DNA from: Claveliimonas ammoniilytica
GTDB lineage: Bacteria; Bacillota; Clostridia; Lachnospirales; Lachnospiraceae
Assembly (NCBI RefSeq): GCF_025567415.1
Contig: NZ_JAOQJV010000001.1
Span: 186,001 to 250,000 of the forward strand
Length of the DNA: 64,000 nt
Direction of reading: 5' to 3'
How positions within the stretch are numbered: the stretch's first letter is position 1; each line of letters starts with the position of its first letter. This document shows positions 43,887 to 53,086 of this stretch, one piece after another. The notes under the pieces were generated by a model. It was not told the DNA's origin. It searched no databases and worked only from the letters and a program-made list of their open reading frames with translations. The translations under genes were made by a program, and so were the position numbers.

Positions 43887-43930
43887 TTTGTCCACCTCCG
43901 ATATCATGGATTAATTATAATTTCATTCAT

Positions 43931-44004
43931 GTTTATCAGAACAGACACGGACGCTCTGATAAAACGTACTTAATTATATTAGAATAATTAGGTGTGCTTG
44001 TCAA
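43931..44004 (-). promoter_or_regulatory. rpsT promoter and leader hairpin
   Basis: On the minus strand TTGACA (44004-43999), 17 bases, TAATAT (43981-43976). In the leader TTTATCAGA and TCTGATAAA pair perfectly (about 43964-43932) around a 14-base loop. The hairpin with a rare TTG start suggests autogenous control, which is inference. Confidence 0.75.
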
Positions 44005-44067
44005 TACATATTTTGACAAAAGCTGTAAAAACTAATGGAAAATGAGTATGAAGGAGAGAGACTAGGT

Positions 44068-45033
44068 ATGATCGACAAGTTCAATGTGCGTACGGATCTT
44101 GCATTGGAAGAAAAGGAACGGTTTGAATCGGATGATGTAGAGATATCAGGCGTGGTGTTGGAGGAACATTATGATGAGCAGAAGGAGATCCGCATCACGA
44201 TGGTGAAGATTGAGACAGAGAAGGGGGCAAGAACCATGGGGAAGCCTGTAGGGAATTACCTGACGCTGGAGGCACCGGGGATGGCGGATGATAACGAAGA
44301 GATCCACCGGGATATTTCGGATGAACTGGAGAAGCTGCTCAGACGCATTTTGAAAGATCATAAGGGAAAGCAGGAGTCGGTGCTGGTAGTGGGACTTGGC
44401 AACCGGATGGTGACACCGGATGCACTGGGACCGTACGTGGCAGATCATCTGAATATCACCCGTCATGTGATCCGTGAGTATGGCAGGTATGCATTACATG
44501 ATCAGCGGATGCGTCTGGTCAGCGCGATTGTGCCGGGAGTGATGGGACAGACCGGCATGGAGACGGTAGAAATTGTGAAGGGAATTGTGAAAGAGACGGA
44601 GCCGGATCTTGTAATCGCGATTGATGCGTTGGCTGCGCGGAATACGAAGCGACTGAACCGCACGATCCAGGTGGCAGATACTGGGATCCAGCCGGGATCC
44701 GGCGTTGGGAATCACCGCAGTGCGATCTGTCAGGAGACATTGGGGATTCCTGTAATCGCAATCGGTGTGCCAACAGTGGTAGATGCAGCGACAATCGTTA
44801 ATGATTCTATGGAGAATCTGATTCAGGCACTGGAGACTTCGGAGGCGTTGCGTGGTGTCGGACTGGTATTACAGGGATATAATGCCACGGAAAAATACGA
44901 ATTGGTGAAAGAACTCATTTCCCCACATTTGAATGGAATGTTCGTGACGCCAAAGGATATCGATGATACAGTGAGGCGGATCAGTCGGATTGTCTGTGAT
45001 GCGATCAATCAATTGTGTGTATGTGTGGAATAA
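44068..45033 (+). CDS. gpr: GPR spore endopeptidase (germination protease)
   Basis: 321 residues. The N-terminal propeptide includes FNVRTDLALE, which mimics the SASP cleavage site and allows self-processing. Conserved stretches include VLVVGLGNRMVTPDALGPYV, SAIVPGVMGQTGMET and DLVIAIDALAARNTKRLN. Degrades small acid-soluble DNA-binding proteins in the germinating spore. The start at 44068 is chosen because AAGGAG lies just upstream; ATG 44035 has no SD. Made in the forespore in known species. Confidence 0.94.
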   Translation: MIDKFNVRTDLALEEKERFESDDVEISGVVLEEHYDEQKEIRITMVKIETEKGARTMGKPVGNYLTLEAPGMADDNEEIHRDISDELEKLLRRILKDHKGKQESVLVVGLGNRMVTPDALGPYVADHLNITRHVIREYGRYALHDQRMRLVSAIVPGVMGQTGMETVEIVKGIVKETEPDLVIAIDALAARNTKRLNRTIQVADTGIQPGSGVGNHRSAICQETLGIPVIAIGVPTVVDAATIVNDSMENLIQALETSEALRGVGLVLQGYNATEKYELVKELISPHLNGMFVTPKDIDDTVRRISRIVCDAINQLCVCVE

Positions 45034-45047
45034 ATGCAGATGTATTG

Positions 45048-45076
45048 GCATATTTTACACCGGGACGGCATAGGAT
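45048..45076 (+). promoter_or_regulatory. candidate sigma-E promoter of spoIIP
   Basis: GCATATT (45048-45054), 14 bases, CATAGGAT (45069-45076) approximates the sigma-E pattern (-35 KMATATT, -10 CATACAHT), with two mismatches in the -10. spoIIP is a sigma-E target in Bacillus. Confidence 0.45.
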
Positions 45077-45113
45077 AACAGCAGTACGGCAGACTGCCGG
45101 AGGTGAGTGAACG

Positions 45114-46292
45114 ATGCGGAGTGGACATGTAAAGATCAACCGTTGCCTGATTCTGATGCTGTCAGTGATCTTGGGGGCATATATATTGTGGAATATGGGC
45201 GTATTTTCCTGGGATATGATCTGGGAGGAGATTACCGATATGCTGGTCAGGCAGTCGGCGGAGTGTTATCTGCCCGGAATGGTATATGTGGCAGAGGATA
45301 AAAATGGTGACTGGAAGGAATGGCTGGAAGGAAAGGCAGCCGAGCTGATACCGTTAGGTACGTATTTGGATGAAAAATCAGAATGGGAGACCGAAGTGGA
45401 GGATGCAGAGACAATTGCAAAGATTCTGGCGGAACAGGCGTCAGATGAGAATGCGGTGGATGCGAATGGGGCGTTAATCGGCGAGGATGATTCAGCTAAG
45501 ACGGAAGGAGTGGGCACAGGCATTGATGTATCTCCGGAGAAAATGGGAGATTTTAACTATCTGCTGAGCCATTTCTATACGGTGGACAGTTCCACGATGA
45601 TCCGCAGTGATGAACTGAATGGGACAGAGCTTATGAGCAAGGATCTTCATATTAATCAAGAGACAGGAGGACCGAAGATCCTGATCTATCATACCCATTC
45701 CCAGGAAATGTTTGCGGATTCGGTACCTGGAGATCCGTCTACATCGATTGTGGGAATCGGAGATTATCTGACGGACCTGTTGAATCAGACATATCATATA
45801 GAAACAATGCATCATATAGGTGTCTATGATCTGATCAATGGAGAATTGGATCGAAGCAAAGCATATGATCTGGCGAAACCGGAGATCGCAGAGATTCTGA
45901 AAAATAACCCATCCATTGAGGTGGTGATTGACTTGCACAGGGATGGCGTGGGTGAGGGAACCCATTTGGTGACGGAGATCAATGGAAAGCCAACAGCCCA
46001 GATTATGTTCTTTAACGGACTAAGTAAGACCAGGTCAAACGGTGAGATTGATTATCTTGCCAATCCTTACATACAGGATAATCTTGCATTTTCTCTGCAG
46101 ATGCAGGTGGCGGCAAGTGAGAAGTATCCGGATTTTGCCAGACGGATCTATCTGCGAGGATACCGTTATAACATGCATCTGATGCCGAAGAGTCTGCTGA
46201 TTGAGGCGGGTGCGCAGACGAATACCGTACAGGAAATGAAAAATGCGATGGACATCTTAGCGGAGCTGCTGAATCAGGTGCTGGTAAAGTGA
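45114..46292 (+). CDS. spoIIP: stage II sporulation protein P
   Basis: 392 residues. One N-terminal membrane helix (about 10-30), then an extracytoplasmic amidase/endopeptidase domain with zinc-site motifs IYHTHSQEMF, VVIDLHRDGV and IEAGAQTNTV. SpoIIP hydrolyses septal peptidoglycan with SpoIID during engulfment. The gpr-spoIIP order is conserved in spore formers. SD GGAGGTG before ATG 45114. Confidence 0.95.
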   Translation: MRSGHVKINRCLILMLSVILGAYILWNMGVFSWDMIWEEITDMLVRQSAECYLPGMVYVAEDKNGDWKEWLEGKAAELIPLGTYLDEKSEWETEVEDAETIAKILAEQASDENAVDANGALIGEDDSAKTEGVGTGIDVSPEKMGDFNYLLSHFYTVDSSTMIRSDELNGTELMSKDLHINQETGGPKILIYHTHSQEMFADSVPGDPSTSIVGIGDYLTDLLNQTYHIETMHHIGVYDLINGELDRSKAYDLAKPEIAEILKNNPSIEVVIDLHRDGVGEGTHLVTEINGKPTAQIMFFNGLSKTRSNGEIDYLANPYIQDNLAFSLQMQVAASEKYPDFARRIYLRGYRYNMHLMPKSLLIEAGAQTNTVQEMKNAMDILAELLNQVLVK

Positions 46293-46307
46293 TTGGTAAC
46301 GATCACT
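46288..46307 (+). terminator. weak hairpin at the end of spoIIP
   Basis: AGTGAT and ATCACT pair around an eight-base loop at the stop codon. No long T run, so termination is doubtful. Confidence 0.35.
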
Positions 46308-46319
46308 AAAATAAATTCT

Positions 46320-46348
46320 TTGCGAAAAAGAAACATTTGTGATATTCT
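46320..46348 (+). promoter_or_regulatory. promoter of the topoisomerase genes
   Basis: TTGCGA (46320-46325), 17 bases, TATTCT (46343-46348). Confidence 0.6.
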
Positions 46349-46395
46349 AATACAACATGGGTAAGTATGCGAAATAGTAGAAAGGACTAATTAAC

Positions 46396-48318
46396 ATGGC
46401 GAATAAAGCTACATATGATGCGGACAGTATCTCGGTGCTGGAGGGGCTGGAGGCAGTCCGTAAGAGACCGGGTATGTATATCGGAAGTACCTCAACGAAA
46501 GGTCTGAATCATCTGATCTATGAGATCGTGGATAATGCAGTGGATGAGCATCTGGCGGGATTCTGTTCCGAGATTCATGTGACATTGGAAAAAGACGGAT
46601 CGGCAACCGTGGTGGATAACGGACGAGGCGTGCCTGTCGGCATGCATGCAAAGGGCATGTCTGCTGCCAGACTGGTGTACACGACACTGCATGCGGGCGG
46701 TAAATTCGATGACTCGGCCTATAAGACCAGCGGTGGTCTGCACGGTGTGGGTTCTTCTGTAGTCAATGCGCTGTCTGCATGGATGGACGTGGAGATCAGC
46801 AGAGACGGATATGTGCATCATGACCGCTATGAGCGTGGTGTTCCGGTAATTGAATTGGAAGATGGACTGTTGCCGAAGATCAGTAAGACAAGAAAGACAG
46901 GAACGAAGGTCAGCTTCCTGCCGGATGATACGATCTTTGAGAAGACGAAATTCCGCGGGGAAGAGATCAAGAGCCGCATGCATGAGACGGCTTATCTGAA
47001 TCCGAACTTAACAATTATATATGAAGATAAACGTGGAGAAGAGACCGAACATATCGAATATCACGAGCCGGACGGTATCATTGGCTTTATCCGCGATCTG
47101 AATGCTAAGAAAGAAGTCATCCATGAACCGGTGTATTATAGGGGAACAGCAGAAGGCGTTGAGGTCGAGGTTGCGTTTCAGTATGTCAATGAGTTCCATG
47201 AAAATGTACTTGGCTTCTGTAATAATATCTATAACGCAGAGGGCGGAACCCATCTGACCGGATTTAAGACAACATTTACCACAGTGATGAATCAGTATGC
47301 CAGAGAACTGGGTATCCTGAAGGATAAGGATGCGAACTTTACCGGAGCGGATATCCGTAATGGTATGACAGCCATCGTATCGATTAAACATTCGGATCCT
47401 AGATTCGAGGGACAGACAAAGACAAAGCTGGATAACCCGGATGCTGCCAAAGCGACAGGAAAGGTAACCGGTGAGGAAGTTGTACGCTATTTTGACCGCA
47501 ATCTGGATACCTTAAAGAAGGTGCTTGCCTGCGCAGAAAAGGCAGCCAAGATCCGTAAGACAGAGGAACGCGCAAAGACGAATCTGCTGACCAAGCAGAA
47601 GTATTCCTTTGACAGTAACGGCAAGCTTGCTAACTGTGAGAGCAGGGATGCGTCCAAATGCGAGATCTTTATCGTGGAGGGAGATTCTGCGGGAGGTTCT
47701 GCCAAGACAGCCAGAGATCGTATGTATCAGGCAATCCTGCCGATCCGCGGTAAAATCCTGAATGTAGAAAAAGCAAGTATCGACAAGATTCTTGCCAATG
47801 CGGAGATCAAGACAATGATTAATGCATTCGGATGCGGTTTCTCCGAAGGATACGGCAATGACTTTGACATTACCAAACTGCGGTATGACAAGATTATTAT
47901 CATGGCAGATGCAGATGTGGATGGAGCACATATTTCCACCCTGCTGTTAACTTTGTTTTATCGTTTTATGCCGGAACTGATTTACGAAGGACATGTATAT
48001 ATCGCGATGCCTCCGCTCTATAAGGCAATGCCGAAGAAGGGTGAGGAAGAATATCTCTATGATGACAAGGCATTAGAACGTTATCGTAAGACCCACGAGG
48101 GACCATTTACCTTACAGAGATACAAAGGTCTGGGCGAGATGGACGCAGAGCAGCTCTGGGAGACAACGTTGAACCCGGAGACTCGTGTAATGAAATTAGT
48201 AGAGATCGAGGATGCCAGAATGGCATCCAGTGTGACGGAGATGCTGATGGGGACAGAAGTGCCGCCGCGCCGTGCATTTATCTACGACAATGCGACAGAG
48301 GCAGAGCTTGATATCTAG
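46396..48318 (+). CDS. parE: type II topoisomerase B subunit (ParE/GyrB family)
   Basis: 640 residues. GHKL ATPase domain with IYEIVDNAVDE, DNGRGVPVG and GGLHGVGSSVVNAL; transducer domain; TOPRIM with EGDSAGGSA and the metal motif DADVDG; C-terminal QRYKGLGEMDAEQLWETTL. It pairs with the A subunit 17 nt downstream. In this bacterial group a gyrBA pair normally lies near dnaA, so this second pair is likely topoisomerase IV, but GyrB and ParE are hard to separate by eye (NVEKA is GyrB-like). Confidence 0.85.
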   Translation: MANKATYDADSISVLEGLEAVRKRPGMYIGSTSTKGLNHLIYEIVDNAVDEHLAGFCSEIHVTLEKDGSATVVDNGRGVPVGMHAKGMSAARLVYTTLHAGGKFDDSAYKTSGGLHGVGSSVVNALSAWMDVEISRDGYVHHDRYERGVPVIELEDGLLPKISKTRKTGTKVSFLPDDTIFEKTKFRGEEIKSRMHETAYLNPNLTIIYEDKRGEETEHIEYHEPDGIIGFIRDLNAKKEVIHEPVYYRGTAEGVEVEVAFQYVNEFHENVLGFCNNIYNAEGGTHLTGFKTTFTTVMNQYARELGILKDKDANFTGADIRNGMTAIVSIKHSDPRFEGQTKTKLDNPDAAKATGKVTGEEVVRYFDRNLDTLKKVLACAEKAAKIRKTEERAKTNLLTKQKYSFDSNGKLANCESRDASKCEIFIVEGDSAGGSAKTARDRMYQAILPIRGKILNVEKASIDKILANAEIKTMINAFGCGFSEGYGNDFDITKLRYDKIIIMADADVDGAHISTLLLTLFYRFMPELIYEGHVYIAMPPLYKAMPKKGEEEYLYDDKALERYRKTHEGPFTLQRYKGLGEMDAEQLWETTLNPETRVMKLVEIEDARMASSVTEMLMGTEVPPRRAFIYDNATEAELDI

Positions 48319-48335
48319 GGAGGAGCAGATAAAAT

Positions 48336-50576
48336 ATGAGTGAAGCACAGATTATTCGTACCGAATATTCGGACGTGATGAAGAAATCATATATTGATTA
48401 TGCCATGAGTGTTATCGTGGCAAGAGCCCTTCCGGATGTGAGGGATGGGCTGAAACCGGTACAGCGGCGTACACTGTATGATATGCATGAGCTTGGCATC
48501 CGGTGGGACAAGCCTTACCGTAAATGCGCCCGTATTGTGGGTGACACTATGGGTAAATACCATCCGCATGGTGACAGTTCTATCTATGAAGCACTGGTTG
48601 TGATGGCACAGGACTTTAAGAAAGGGAAGATTCTGGTGGACGGACATGGTAACTTCGGCTCTATTGAAGGAGACGGAGCAGCAGCCATGCGATACACGGA
48701 AGCGAGACTTGCAAAGTTTACCCAGGATATCTTTCTTGCGGATCTGGACAAAGATATTGTGAATTTTGTTCCAAACTTTGATGAGACAGAAAAAGAGCCG
48801 GAGGTGCTGCCGGTACGTGTGCCGAATCTGTTGGTCAATGGTGCAGAAGGCATTGCAGTTGGTATGGCGACCAGCATTCCTACCCATAATCTGGGTGAGG
48901 TGATCGATGCGGTCATCGCGTATATGAAAGATAATACACTGACCACAAAGCAGTTAATGAAATATATCAAAGGACCGGATTTCCCGACCGGCGGTATTGT
49001 GGTCAATCAGGACGATCTGCTGTCAATCTACGAGAGTGGAACCGGTAAGATCAAGATCCGCGGTAAAGTAGAGACAGAAGATATGAAGGGCGGTAAAAAA
49101 CGTCTTGTTATTACCGAGATTCCTTATACGATGATCGGAGCAGGCATTGGCAAATTCTTAAATGATGTCTGCAATTTGGTGGAGACCAAGAAAGCATCGG
49201 ATATCGTAGACATTTCCAACCAGTCCTCTAAGGAAGGTATCCGCATTGTGATCGAATTGAAGAAGGGCGCGGATGTAGAGAATCTTACGAATATGCTCTA
49301 TAAGAAGACACGTCTGGAAGACACCTTTGGCGTAAATATGCTGGCGGTAGCAGACGGCAGGCCGGAGACCATGGGCTTAAAAAAGATTATTGAACACCAT
49401 GTGGATTTCCAGTTTGAACTGGCGACCAGAAAGTATCGTACACTGCTTGCAAAAGAACAGGATAAGAAAGAGATTCAGGAAGGACTGATCAAAGCCTGTG
49501 ATGTGATTGATTTGATCATTGAAATTCTCAGAGGCAGTAAGAACATCAAAGATGCGAAAGCATGTCTGACGAATGGTGTGACTGAGAATATTAAATTCAA
49601 GAGTAAGATTTCACAGAAGATGGCGGCGATGTTACGCTTTACGGAGCGCCAGGCTACAGCAATCCTGGAAATGCGTCTGTATAAGCTGATCGGCCTGGAA
49701 ATTGAGGCATTACAGAAAGAGCACGAGGAGACGTTGAAGAAGATTGCACGCTACGAGGATATCCTGAATCATTATGAGTCAATGTCCAGTGTGATCATCG
49801 AAGAGCTGGAACAGTTCCGTACGGAATTTGCAGGAGCCCGTCGTACCGTGATCATGAATGCAGAAGAGGCGGTATTTGAAGAAAAGAAGATTGAGGAGCA
49901 GGAAGTGGTGTTCCTGATGGACCGCTTTGGTTACGCACGTACCGTAGATCCGTCAGTATATGAGAGAAATAAAGAGGCAGCAGACAGTGAGAACAAATAC
50001 ATTGTCTCCTGCATGAATACCGGCAAATTGTGTCTGTTTACCAATACCGGCAAGATGCATCAGATCAAGCTACAGGATCTTCCGTATGGAAAGTTCCGTG
50101 ATAAAGGCATTCCGATAGATAATGTGAGTAATTTTGACAGCACCGGTGAACAGATCGTTTACCTGTGTGATGGCGAGCAGATGCGTTATGCATGGCTGAT
50201 GTTTGCGACGAAGCAGGGCATGATCAAGAAGGTAGAGGGTGCTGAGTTCCAGGTGATCAAACGTACCATCGTGGCGGCGAAGCTGCAGGACGAGGATGAA
50301 CTGATCAGCGTTCAATTGATCCATCCAAATCAGCAGGTGGTATTACAGACCAAAGAAGGGTATTTTCTGAAGTTCGCTGCAGATGAAGTGGCAGAGAAGA
50401 AGAAGGCAGCAGTCGGTGTCCGGGGAATCAAGCTTAAGAAGAATGACGAACTGGAACAGGTATATCTGATTGGAGAAGGTCAGGAGAGTACGATACGTTA
50501 CGGTGAAAGGGATCTGTATCTGAACCGATTAAAACTGGCTAAGCGTGGTGGAATGGGTACCAAAGCACGGAGTTAG
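48336..50576 (+). CDS. parC: type II topoisomerase A subunit (ParC-like)
   Basis: 746 residues. Winged-helix/tower domains with DVRDGLKPVQRR, the quinolone region KYHPHGDSSIYEALV and catalytic Tyr120 in AMRYTEARL. YEA after HGDSS is the ParC pattern, and Tyr120 equals the E. coli ParC number. The C-terminal beta-pinwheel lacks a recognisable GyrA box (QRRGGKG), which argues against true gyrase supercoiling. Conserved basic end KLAKRGGMGTK. With the B subunit it decatenates daughter chromosomes. Confidence 0.85.
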   Translation: MSEAQIIRTEYSDVMKKSYIDYAMSVIVARALPDVRDGLKPVQRRTLYDMHELGIRWDKPYRKCARIVGDTMGKYHPHGDSSIYEALVVMAQDFKKGKILVDGHGNFGSIEGDGAAAMRYTEARLAKFTQDIFLADLDKDIVNFVPNFDETEKEPEVLPVRVPNLLVNGAEGIAVGMATSIPTHNLGEVIDAVIAYMKDNTLTTKQLMKYIKGPDFPTGGIVVNQDDLLSIYESGTGKIKIRGKVETEDMKGGKKRLVITEIPYTMIGAGIGKFLNDVCNLVETKKASDIVDISNQSSKEGIRIVIELKKGADVENLTNMLYKKTRLEDTFGVNMLAVADGRPETMGLKKIIEHHVDFQFELATRKYRTLLAKEQDKKEIQEGLIKACDVIDLIIEILRGSKNIKDAKACLTNGVTENIKFKSKISQKMAAMLRFTERQATAILEMRLYKLIGLEIEALQKEHEETLKKIARYEDILNHYESMSSVIIEELEQFRTEFAGARRTVIMNAEEAVFEEKKIEEQEVVFLMDRFGYARTVDPSVYERNKEAADSENKYIVSCMNTGKLCLFTNTGKMHQIKLQDLPYGKFRDKGIPIDNVSNFDSTGEQIVYLCDGEQMRYAWLMFATKQGMIKKVEGAEFQVIKRTIVAAKLQDEDELISVQLIHPNQQVVLQTKEGYFLKFAADEVAEKKKAAVGVRGIKLKKNDELEQVYLIGEGQESTIRYGERDLYLNRLKLAKRGGMGTKARS

Positions 50577-50625
50577 CAATTTGTATCAAAAATAGAAAAA
50601 ACCTTTGTAAAATATGGGAAATCCC

Positions 50626-50713
50626 TTGATTTTACAAAAAGCAGGTGCTATACTGTATACAGTTACATAGTAGATTGAGGCAAGAGTGAACGAAAGTTCA
50701 CTCTTCTTTGTTG
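50626..50713 (+). promoter_or_regulatory. promoter and leader hairpin of the rimP-nusA-infB operon
   Basis: TTGATT (50626-50631), 17 bases, TATACT (50649-50654). In the leader AAGAGTGAAC (50682-50691) pairs perfectly with GTTCACTCTT (50696-50705) around a GAAA tetraloop, followed by CTTTGTTG. It looks like an early terminator or pause site, a suitable target for NusA autoregulation. Confidence 0.7.
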
Positions 50714-50758
50714 TAAGAAAGCATATTAATAATTTTAAGAAAGAAGGGAATAACTGCA

Positions 50759-51226
50759 TTGTCTAAGAGAGAAAGTTATGAACAGAGAACAGAAGCAATT
50801 CTGCTCCCAATCCTTGAGAAGCATGGATTCTCACTGTGGGATGTGGAATATGTGAAGGAAGGCGGTAACTGGTATCTGCGTGCTTACATTGATAAGCCGG
50901 ATGGAATCGGAGTGAATGACTGTGAGGTTGTAAGCCGTGAATTGTCAGATATCCTGGATGAGGAAGATTATATTGAAGGATCTTATATTCTGGAGGTCAG
51001 TTCACCGGGACTTGGAAGACCGCTGAAGAAGGACAGAGATTTTGAGAGAAGTATGGGAGAAGAGGTGGAGATCCGTACTTATCGGATGATCGACCGTACC
51101 AAAGAATTCCGTGGAATTCTGAAAGCATACGACAAAGACAGTGTGACCATTGAGATGGACGATTCCCGGGAAAAGACATTTGAAAAAAGTGAAATAGCAT
51201 TGGTTCGGCTTGCTTTTGATTTTTAG
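50759..51226 (+). CDS. rimP: ribosome maturation factor RimP
   Basis: 155 residues from a TTG start with AAAGAAGGG upstream. Contains GFSLWDVEYVKEGGNWYLRAYIDKPDGI and the conserved LEVSSPGLGRPL. Helps 30S assembly. First gene of the translation operon, 24 nt before nusA, the normal bacterial order. Confidence 0.95.
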   Translation: MSKRESYEQRTEAILLPILEKHGFSLWDVEYVKEGGNWYLRAYIDKPDGIGVNDCEVVSRELSDILDEEDYIEGSYILEVSSPGLGRPLKKDRDFERSMGEEVEIRTYRMIDRTKEFRGILKAYDKDSVTIEMDDSREKTFEKSEIALVRLAFDF

Positions 51227-51250
51227 ATTTATCAGTAGGAGGAAAAGAAA

Positions 51251-52459
51251 ATGAATACAGAATTATTAGAAGCGTTGACAATATTAGAGAAAGAAAAAGA
51301 CATCAGCAAAGAGACACTCTTAGATGCCATTGAGAATTCTCTGATCAATGCATGTAAGAACCATTTTGGAAAAGCGGATAATATCAAAGTTATCATGGAT
51401 CGTGAGACCTGCGATTATCAGTTGATCCAGGAGAAGACAGTAGTAGATGAAGTGATGGATGATGTAGAAGAGATCAGCCTGGAAGATGCTAAGAACATCG
51501 ATAAGAAATATGAAATCGGTGACATCGTACAGATTCCGGTAGAGTCTAAATCATTCGGACGTATCGCAACACAGAATGCAAAGAATCTGATCCTTCAGAA
51601 GATTCGTGAAGAAGAGCGTAAAGTGATTTACGATCAGTATTTTGAAAAAGAAAAAGATATCGTAACTGGTATCGTACAGCGTTATGTTGGACGTAATATC
51701 AGCGTAAACCTTGGTAAGGTGGATGCTATGCTGACAGAAAATGAGCAGGTAAAGGGTGAGGTGTTCCAGCCGACAGAGCGTATTAAGCTGTACGTTGTAG
51801 AAGTTAAGAATACAACCAAGGGACCTAAGATTCTGGTATCCAGAACCCATCCGGAACTGGTAAAACGTCTGTTTGAAGCAGAGGTTACTGAAGTAAGAGA
51901 CGGCGTCGTAGAGATCCGCAGTATTGCAAGAGAAGCAGGAAGCAGAACGAAGATCGCTGTATGGTCTAATGATCCTGATGTAGATCCGGTAGGAGCATGT
52001 GTAGGTATGAACGGTGCACGTGTCAACACGATTGTTAATGAGTTGCGTGGCGAGAAGATCGATATCATCAACTGGAGTGATAATCCGGGTATTCTGATTG
52101 AGAATGCACTGAGCCCGGCAAAGGTTATTTCTGTAATGGCTGATCCGGATGAGAAGACTGCAAGCGTTATTGTGCCGGATTACCAGCTTTCACTGGCTAT
52201 CGGTAAAGAGGGACAGAATGCAAGACTGGCAGCGAGACTGACCGGATACAAGATAGATATTAAGAGCGAGAGCCAGGCAATTGAGTCAGGAGAGCTTCCG
52301 GAGAACTATATGGAACTGATGGAAGGTGTATACGAAGAAGAGATGTACGAGGACGGCTACGATGAAGAAGTGGCAGATGAAGCTTACGAGACATCTGAAG
52401 AAGCATCTGAGGAGACAGCACCGGAAGACGAGATTCAGTTCGAAGAAGTAGAAGAATAA
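51251..52459 (+). CDS. nusA: transcription termination/antitermination protein NusA
   Basis: 402 residues. N-terminal polymerase-binding domain (1-125), S1 domain (about 135-200), and two KH domains including VGACVGMNGARVNTIVNELRGEKIDIINW and AIGKEGQNARLAARLTGYKIDI. Ends in a long acidic tail (EEEMYEDGYDEE...), and the C-terminal repeats of proteobacterial NusA are absent, as in Firmicutes. SD AGGAGG. Confidence 0.96.
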   Translation: MNTELLEALTILEKEKDISKETLLDAIENSLINACKNHFGKADNIKVIMDRETCDYQLIQEKTVVDEVMDDVEEISLEDAKNIDKKYEIGDIVQIPVESKSFGRIATQNAKNLILQKIREEERKVIYDQYFEKEKDIVTGIVQRYVGRNISVNLGKVDAMLTENEQVKGEVFQPTERIKLYVVEVKNTTKGPKILVSRTHPELVKRLFEAEVTEVRDGVVEIRSIAREAGSRTKIAVWSNDPDVDPVGACVGMNGARVNTIVNELRGEKIDIINWSDNPGILIENALSPAKVISVMADPDEKTASVIVPDYQLSLAIGKEGQNARLAARLTGYKIDIKSESQAIESGELPENYMELMEGVYEEEMYEDGYDEEVADEAYETSEEASEETAPEDEIQFEEVEE

Positions 52460-52480
52460 GAGTAGAAATCAGGTGATTGT

Positions 52481-52759
52481 TTGAGTGGAAATAAAAAGAT
52501 GCCTGTGCGTATGTGCGTAGGCTGTCAGGAAATGAAGAATAAAAAAGAGATGATCCGGGTGATCAAGACACCGGAAGGTACATTTATGTTGGATGCGACC
52601 GGCAAGAAGAATGGCAGAGGGGCATATGTATGTCCAAGTGAAGAATGTTTGCAGCTTGCCCGTAAGAACAAGGGACTGGAAAGGTCATTCAAACAGGCTA
52701 TCCCGGCAGAAGTCTATGAATCGCTGGAAAAGGAGATGGAAGCACTTGAAATCAGATAA
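52481..52759 (+). CDS. ylxR: YlxR family RNA-binding/nucleoid protein (RnpM)
   Basis: 92 residues from a TTG start after AGGTGATT. Contains the family pattern PVRMCVGCQEMKNKKEMIRV and GRGAYVCPSEECLQLARK. Known as a regulator binding RNase P RNA in Bacillus (RnpM). Overlaps the next gene by 14 nt. Confidence 0.93.
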   Translation: MSGNKKMPVRMCVGCQEMKNKKEMIRVIKTPEGTFMLDATGKKNGRGAYVCPSEECLQLARKNKGLERSFKQAIPAEVYESLEKEMEALEIR

Positions 52760-53057
52760 AGCATTGTCAATGCTCGGCCTTGCGGCAAGAGCGGGAAGAA
52801 TCGTCAGCGGAGAATTTACCGTCGAGAAGGAAGTGAAGAGCGGCAGAGCATATCTGGTGTTGATCGCAGAAGATGCATCTGAGAATACCAGAAAAAAATT
52901 TCAGAATATGTGTGAATTCTATGAAGTACCAATGCGCCTGTGTTATGACAGAGAGAGGCTTGGACATTTTATCGGCAAAGACTTCCGCGCATCCGTTGCA
53001 ATATTGGATGAGGGATTCGCAGATAACATTCTGAAACATTTAAACAGTCAGATATAG
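52746..53057 (+). CDS. ylxQ: L7Ae-like ribosomal protein YlxQ
   Basis: 103 residues, L7Ae/L30e/Gadd45 fold: LSMLGLAARAGRIVSGEFTVEKEV, then LVLIAEDASENT and VPMRLCYDRERLG. The start is the TTG at 52746, inside the end of ylxR, with GGAG upstream; the longer frame upstream lies entirely within ylxR. Function is unclear, RNA binding likely. Position between ylxR and infB is typical. Confidence 0.92.
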   Translation: MKSDKALSMLGLAARAGRIVSGEFTVEKEVKSGRAYLVLIAEDASENTRKKFQNMCEFYEVPMRLCYDRERLGHFIGKDFRASVAILDEGFADNILKHLNSQI

Positions 53058-53086
53058 ATACAATTGCATAGAGGAGGTTAGTTTGT

